Positions 6,412 through 8,203 of a stretch of DNA of 8,203 bases are shown one piece after another. This DNA comes from an uncultured Methylococcaceae bacterium (GTDB taxonomy: Bacteria > Pseudomonadota > Gammaproteobacteria > Methylococcales > Methylomonadaceae), in NCBI GenBank assembly GCA_903873045.1, contig CAIQND010000557.1, positions 1 through 8,203 on the forward strand. Reading direction: 5' to 3'. Both the position numbers and the translations under genes were made by a program. The stretch's first letter is position 1. Each line of letters starts with the position of its first letter. The notes under the pieces are model-generated. The model did no database searches and was not told where the DNA came from. It was given only the letters and a program-made list of their open reading frames with translations.

Positions 6412-6437
6412 AGAACGAGTGGATAACCACTCGTTCT
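6412..6437 (-). terminator. Strong hairpin after phi, possible partial terminator or RNA stabiliser
   Basis: Perfect 11-bp arms (plus AGAACGAGTGG, 6412-6422, and CCACTCGTTCT, 6427-6437) enclose the four-base loop ATAA. On the minus-strand RNA it begins 8 nt after the phi stop, and the tail AUCAUUGUUAUUUGAUU is U-rich but interrupted. That fits either attenuation between hps-phi and tkt, or a 3' end that protects the upstream message. The structure is clear; its role is inferred. Confidence 0.55.
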
Positions 6438-6444
6438 TCTGTCA

Positions 6445-6978
6445 TTATTCTAAGTTAGCGTGCCTTTCTCGCATTATTTCTTCAGGAATTCCTTTTTCAT
6501 GAATAATATGAGAAATAGTTGCTTCCAAAAATAACAAGGTAGATAGTTCAAAAACTGTTCCCATTGGCATGCCCAGAACCTTACCATACAGTTCATTCTT
6601 GCCAATTTGAAATACGCCATCTGCCAAATCGCCAATGGTTGAATCGCTTTTCGCAGAAATCAGTACTATTTTAGCACCTATTTTTTTTGCATTTTTGGTG
6701 AATGCTATTAATTGTTCAGTCTCTCCAGATCCGGAAATAATGATCAACAAGTCACCGCTTTTAATACTTGGCGTCACAATTTCGCCTACGACACTGACAT
6801 CGTAACCGCCATGTACCAATCTCATCGCAAAAAAATTGCCAACAAGTTTGGATCGTCCAGCGCCTGCGATAAAAATGCGCTTTGCGTCGTCAAGTAACTG
6901 GGTCAACTTTGCATCATACGAATCATCTGTAGCTTCAAGAACACCTGAAATCTTTTCTATGATAAGTTGCTGATGCAT
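6445..6978 (-). CDS. phi: 6-phospho-3-hexuloisomerase
   Basis: This enzyme isomerises 3-hexulose 6-phosphate from Hps to fructose 6-phosphate, the second dedicated RuMP step. The 177-residue protein is essentially one SIS (sugar isomerase) domain, the normal size for the family (also called hxlB or hpi). Visible motifs are GAGRS at 39-43, the phosphosugar-binding loop SGSGET at 82-87, MPMGTVFE at 137-144, and the typical charged end RERHANLE. The start is 2 nt after the hps stop, and no strong separate Shine-Dalgarno is visible, so translational coupling to hps is likely. A perfect hairpin begins 8 nt after its stop and may reduce read-through or protect the hps-phi part of the message. The gene looks complete, with nothing unusual in its motifs. 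Confidence 0.96.
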   Translation of the reverse strand: MHQQLIIEKISGVLEATDDSYDAKLTQLLDDAKRIFIAGAGRSKLVGNFFAMRLVHGGYDVSVVGEIVTPSIKSGDLLIIISGSGETEQLIAFTKNAKKIGAKIVLISAKSDSTIGDLADGVFQIGKNELYGKVLGMPMGTVFELSTLLFLEATISHIIHEKGIPEEIMRERHANLE

Positions 6979-6980
6979 AA

Positions 6981-7622
6981 TTAAACCGCGTCAACCAATT
7001 CGCGAATTTCACGAGCTGCATCAGCAGGTGATGCAGCACCATAAATGGCCGCGCCAACTACAACAATGCTTGCACCAGCTCTAACAACGTCTTGTACTGT
7101 TGAAGCTTTGATACCGCCCGCTACTGAAATTCTTACAGGTAAGCCGAGTGCTGCGATGTCATTCAAATCAGCAAAAGGTGTGTGACCTGCTGCTTGAGCA
7201 TCAAGACCTGTGTGAATACCCATGATTTGAGCACCGGCTTCACAAGTAGCTTTTGCACAAGCGACTTTGTCTTCAACATTAATCAAGTCGATTTGTGCTT
7301 CTGCACCATGCGCATTGGCTGCTTTGATAACGCCTTGGCAAGTTGCCAAACCTGATACACCAAGAACAGTAACGATATCAGCACCAGCTGCGTAGAAAGG
7401 AGTTGCTTCGTACTCGCCAGCATCCATTGTTTTAAGATCAACTAACAGTAATTTATCTGGAAATCTTTCTCTTAATTCTCTAACCAGATTGATGCCATTG
7501 TGTTTGATACAAGGAGTTCCAATTTCAAAAATGTCAACATAAGGTGCTACCAAGGTAGCAAGTCCTACTGTTGCGTCAAAATCCAGTGAATCTAATGCCA
7601 TTTGAATTAATGCTTTTGCCAT
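6981..7622 (-). CDS. hps: 3-hexulose-6-phosphate synthase
   Basis: This enzyme condenses formaldehyde with ribulose 5-phosphate to give 3-hexulose 6-phosphate, the carbon-fixing step of the RuMP cycle, in the cytoplasm. The 213-residue product matches the family's usual length of about 210 and belongs to the orotidine-5'-phosphate decarboxylase superfamily of TIM barrels. Visible signatures are EIGTP at 33-37, the metal and catalytic block DLKTMD at 62-67 (Asp62, Lys64, Asp67), and the phosphate-binding end strands VAGGI at 167-171 and VVGAAIYGA at 188-196. A GGAG ribosome-binding site lies about 9 nt before the ATG. It is the first gene of the cluster, directly behind the best promoter, and its stop is 2 nt from the phi start, so the two are almost certainly co-translated. 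There is no fusion to phi, unlike the fused forms known in some methylotrophs and archaea. Confidence 0.97.
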   Translation of the reverse strand: MAKALIQMALDSLDFDATVGLATLVAPYVDIFEIGTPCIKHNGINLVRELRERFPDKLLLVDLKTMDAGEYEATPFYAAGADIVTVLGVSGLATCQGVIKAANAHGAEAQIDLINVEDKVACAKATCEAGAQIMGIHTGLDAQAAGHTPFADLNDIAALGLPVRISVAGGIKASTVQDVVRAGASIVVVGAAIYGAASPADAAREIRELVDAV

Positions 7623-7686
7623 GATAAGTGCTCCGAAGGGTTATATTAATAATTATTTTTGGTTACATACTTGTTTTGCGGACATA

Positions 7687-7716
7687 ACTGTAAATTAGAA
7701 AGGGTGCTGATGTCAA
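7687..7716 (-). promoter_or_regulatory. Sigma70-type promoter of hps and the RuMP operon
   Basis: On the minus strand a perfect TTGACA (plus 7716-7711) is followed by an 18-nt spacer and TACAGT (7692-7687), which matches TATAAT at four of six positions including the important first TA and last T. Transcription would begin near 7680, giving a leader of about 58 nt before the hps ATG. It is the best promoter match I found upstream of any gene in the window. The weak -10 and the repeats overlapping the -35 suggest help from an activator, which is inference. Confidence 0.6.
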
Positions 7717-7789
7717 TGGCAAATCATCAATGGTCATTATCTTGCGCACCCTCAACGGTATAAAGTAGTCTAAATTAGCCCTAAATACC

Positions 7790-7814
7790 AAGAGTGATTA
7801 ATGAATTCACTCTT
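7790..7814 (-). terminator. Possible hairpin terminator after the tatD-like gene
   Basis: Perfect 8-bp arms AAGAGTGA and TCACTCTT enclose a 9-nt AT-rich loop, about 130 nt past the tatD-like stop. The minus-strand RNA continues GGTATTTAGG after the stem, so there is no proper U tract and the stem is AT-rich. It is either a weak terminator or a chance palindrome. Confidence 0.3.
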
Positions 7815-7947
7815 CTATCCGCGCTTTAAACGATGACTCTCCCGCATGAATTTACTGATAGAAACCTAATAACTACTTTACTTTATCAAGAAAGTTTCAG
7901 ATATTTATTGCCGGTTTCAACAGCACACCAAACCAGGCTGCAAGCCC

Positions 7948-8203
7948 TTATAACTTAAACAAGTCATAAAAATTTTGAGTCGAAAGGTCGGCTATTTTAT
8001 TGACTGATACGCCTCGTAATTCGGCAATCTGCTCTGCGACATAGCGCACATAAGTTGGATAATTGGGTCTGCCACGAAAAGGTACAGGCGCTAAATAGGG
8101 CGAATCCGTTTCTATAAGAAACCGATCGGCCGGTATTTTTTTTGCGACCTCTTTTATTACGGTGGCGTTATTGAATGTGACAATGCCGGAAAAGGATATA
8201 TAA
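7948..8203 (-). CDS. TatD-family metal-dependent hydrolase, C-terminal part (partial)
   Basis: This is the 3' end of a gene whose start lies beyond the right edge. Reading the minus strand from 8202 gives 84 uninterrupted codons and a TAA at 7950-7948. The protein fragment opens with YISFSGIVTF, followed about 20 residues later by FLIETDSPYLAPVPFRGRPN and then YVRYVAEQIAELRG. These are hallmark C-terminal blocks of the TatD/YcfH family of TIM-barrel, metal-dependent hydrolases, and the Asp of ETDSPYLAP is a conserved active-site metal-binding residue. Family members are cytoplasmic and some have DNase activity; the true substrate of YcfH-type proteins is less certain. The fragment looks intact and ends where the family normally ends. 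About 325 bases, including a hairpin and a promoter, separate it from hps, so it is probably a separate transcription unit. The family is confident; the exact subgroup is not. Confidence 0.9.
   Translation of the reverse strand, partial: YISFSGIVTFNNATVIKEVAKKIPADRFLIETDSPYLAPVPFRGRPNYPTYVRYVAEQIAELRGVSVNKIADLSTQNFYDLFKL

Larger units (their letters stand above)
7623..7947. other. Gene-free interval between tatD-like gene and hps
   Basis: I see no credible coding frame here on either strand. The interval holds a hairpin at 7790-7814 near the tatD-like end, and a promoter with nested direct and inverted repeats at 7687-7752 that points to hps. The remaining sequence is AT-rich leader. Confidence 0.6.

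Overview
This window reads as chromosome from an aerobic gammaproteobacterial (type I, Methylococcales-like) methanotroph. The reason is a ribulose monophosphate (RuMP) cycle gene cluster: 3-hexulose-6-phosphate synthase (hps), 6-phospho-3-hexuloisomerase (phi), transketolase, transaldolase and class II fructose-bisphosphate aldolase, with transketolase and aldolase of E. coli type. The genus cannot be fixed from the sequence alone. No methane monooxygenase or methanol dehydrogenase gene is present here.

Every gene I can support lies on the minus strand. Reading in transcription order from the right edge: the 3' end of a TatD-family metal-dependent hydrolase gene (8203-7948); a gene-free stretch with a weak hairpin and a good sigma70-type promoter; hps (7622-6981) and phi (6978-6445), 2 nt apart; a perfect 11-bp hairpin; tkt (6308-4314); two genes of unrecognised family, called A (4187-3444) and B (3440-2649) here, 3 nt apart; a large composite stem-loop; tal (2451-1465); another hairpin; fba (1362-283); and a strong intrinsic terminator (231-262). 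The left 230 bases hold no convincing gene, only a possible REP-like palindrome.

The enzymes form a coherent formaldehyde assimilation unit. Hps condenses formaldehyde with ribulose 5-phosphate and Phi isomerises the product to fructose 6-phosphate. Fba handles the C6-to-C3 cleavage step, and Tkt and Tal rearrange sugars to regenerate the pentose acceptor. Phosphofructokinase, pentose epimerase and isomerase are not in the window.

The most interesting part is genes A and B, embedded between tkt and tal. B is a short-membrane-segment protein carrying 11 copies of a seven-residue motif of form [ST][GKR]V[AES][KR]Y[LM], mostly 16 residues apart in pairs. A is a predicted signal-peptide plus single-span protein with a 14-residue periplasmic sequence present twice without change, and a cytoplasmic tail with four copies of the same heptad. 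Both proteins end in the same motif context. I infer a membrane-tethered multivalent scaffold, possibly for the RuMP enzymes encoded around it. That function is a hypothesis from architecture and location, not from homology.
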